From Megalonaias nervosa (taxonomy: Eukaryota; Mollusca; Bivalvia; Unionida; Unionidae), in the NCBI GenBank assembly GCA_016617855.1, contig JAECUM010003179.1, forward strand, positions 62,001-126,000: a stretch of DNA of 64,000 nt, written 5' to 3'. The notes beneath the pieces are model-generated. The model was not told where the DNA came from. It did no database searches and worked only from the letters and a program-made list of their open reading frames with translations. The position numbers were made by a program, and so were the translations under genes. Positions 59,201 to 62,200 of the stretch are shown piece after piece. The first letter of the stretch is position 1; every line of letters starts with the position of its first letter.

Positions 59201-62200
59201 ACTCGTCTGCCATGGCGGGTGCATACACTGTTCAGAAAATCTTTTTGGCGCATAAGCGCGCTGGTTTCGATGACACACAGTCAAGACACACTGACGACGC
59301 ACTCAGCCAATCACAAGCATGTGAACAGTGAAAGACAACGCATGCGTGCACGTACCTTGATTGACCCACCCGGTGGGAAAAAAATCATAGATATATGAAT
59401 AGAATGCAAAACAAGCCAAACAAAGTTCTATTGAAATTTCTATGGCTTTTCCCACTGGGTGGGTATTTGGCATCATGTGGTTACATTTCTCTCAAAATTA
59501 GAAAGAAATTTTACCCTTGAGAAAATTAAATAGCGTGAACATAGGACTTGTTCCTAGGCCGCATGAAAACCCTTGGCGGGCCGCATGAAAGCCCTTGGTG
59601 GGCCGTAGTTTGCCCACCCCTGGACTAAAACATGGCATGTGGTGTTTTTTGTTGTTTTTTAATCCAAAAGTTTTCTGAAAGCTAGATTTTGCCTGAGTCT
59701 GTTTCACAGTTCATTTGCCCACCACGTTGGCATACATGACAGGTGTAAAAGATGTGATTAAATAATTATAAATAAAATTATATTTCTCACCATTAATTTG
59801 TGACAGACACAACCATTTAGTAAACAAAAAAGATCATTTTTTCAAACTACTTTGTCCTGAATAATAAAAACAAGCTGTTAGTATCATTTAGGTTGTAACA
59901 GGATTTCTCTTGAATTTCTGTGCCTTTTTTAATGATGGAAACTACTGATGTATTGGTACAGAGAAAAGTACTGTGGTACAGTATGTACCACTGGAAAAAA
60001 TACCAGAGTAAACTGGCATACCTGTAATACCACACACCTCTTCTACTTACCAACTTACCTATGCACCAACCCACTGCAATATGTTTCCTTTATCATTGTT
60101 TTACACAGGAGAAATGTTTGTCTTGTTGCCTCAATGAAGTGTAGAACTTTGTTCAACAGAGATATTATTTTATTTCAGATTTTAATGTCAGCACCTGGCT
60201 CAAGACTTATGGTAAAAGCTTGAAAGATGAACTTCTTGATTGGCAGAAACAGGTTCTGCTGGAGAAATTGGGTGTGCCAAGTTACTTTAGCAACACATCA
60301 TGTGACCGCAATGCAGCGCCATACTCTCCTTCTGCTGGTTGGAATATAGGTATATACTATGAATCTGTAGATTTTTATGTGCAGTGTATTTTTTGTGTAT
60401 TGATAATTCATAGTCACTCTCCATCATAATTTACAGATAGAAGATCAAAATTTGTTCTTTGAATGTTGACAGTCTGATTTGTAAGTTGATGATGGCAGTA
60501 TTAACCCATTGACTATATCCGTGGCTGTTAATTAGTACGTCTAATTCCGTTCAAACTTTTTCTAACAAAATTTTTGGGACTTTATTGACCAGGACTCCTG
60601 GGTGTATAATGTAAATAAATTTTTAGGCAGTTTTGGTGGACATTGGCTTAGGTACATAATAAAGTGTCTACTGCTAAGTCTACTTGGTCAGTGTGGCACA
60701 GAGATCTGACATTGTAGATGTGATTAAACACAAGATTTTTAATCCGGATGATTGCATCTCTACAAGTTTGAAGCTAGGGCAGGCTGTGAGAATAATCAGG
60801 CATATAACTGACCAATCAGATGTGTATTTAGAGTCAGGGAGAAAATGACACAGCCAAGTTAATCCTCCTTTATACCCCAGCCCTGTCTTTAAGCAACAAT
60901 TTATTTGTGGCTCTTGACATGATTTTTACAATATGCAGTATTTCTTATGCCCACATACTTTTTAGAGATGAGGGAGTATATTGTACTGTTTTTTGCTATC
61001 TTATCCATCCATTTGGCAAATGTGAGCACAACTAGTTCTGCAGTTTTTGATGGATTACCATGAAACATGGTAAATATTATGTTCATCGCCAGAGGGGCCC
61101 CGAATGGCCGAGTGGTCTAAAGTGCTCACCGTTATGGATCACTGCCATCTCACCTCTGTCTGCGTGAGTTCAAGTCTCAGGCTCGGCTAATGTGGGCATG
61201 TGAGAAAGCCTGCCAGTAGCTTCTCGTGGGTCGGTGGTTCTTCCCGGGGTTTTCCAGGGTTCTTCCTCCACCAATTATACTGGCCGCCATGTATAGCCTA
61301 TCTTGTGCTGAAAAATGGCATTAAACCCTACAACAACAACAACAATAACTTCATCACCAGAAGAAGTAAAAGTTTTTTTAGGAGTTGGGAAACAATCTCA
61401 TTATTGCAACTGGTCATTCAGGTTTTAATGGATTGCCATGAAAGTTGGTAAACATTATGGTCATCACCTGAATGTGTTGACAGATCACTTTGCTCCCATA
61501 ATATTTGTTAGTATTAGCACAAATAGTTCAGAGTTTTGTTGATTTGCTGTTAAACTTGGTAAATATCATGGTTGTCTTCTGAAGATGCACATATTAAAAA
61601 TTGCATAAGACTCATTGCACATTTTTAGATCTGCAGATTAATGCAGTTTATGACAAAGTCATTTGAAGTCATTATTTTTCATTGGATCACCATGAAGCTG
61701 TGCATATGTTAGGGTCATAATGTGTATATGCCTATTGACAAATCACTATACTCTAGCAGTTATTGCCCTTGTTGTAGCTTTATACAGTGTAAGATATGAT
61801 TATTATTGCAACTTGGTCCTGCAGTTATTGCCCCTGTTGTATTGTAGCTTTATATAGTGTATGATATGATTGTTAGTGCAACTTAGTCTGCCAGTTATTG
61901 CCCCTGTTGTCTTGTAGCTTTATATAGTGTATGATATGATTGTTAGTGCAACTTGGTCCTGCAGTTATTGCCCCTGTTTTGTAGCTTTATATAGTGTATG
62001 ATATTATCTTGTTACTGCAACTTGGTCCTGCAGTTTTTGATGGATTGTTATGAAAGTTGGAAACTATATGGTCTACACCTGAAGATGTGCATATCAAGAA
62101 ATCCCTTTGCTCTCACAATTTTTGTTATGGGTCACTGTGACTTATTTTTATGATCATCATCTAATTGTTCACATATTGACAAATGTTTGCGCTCCTTTGA

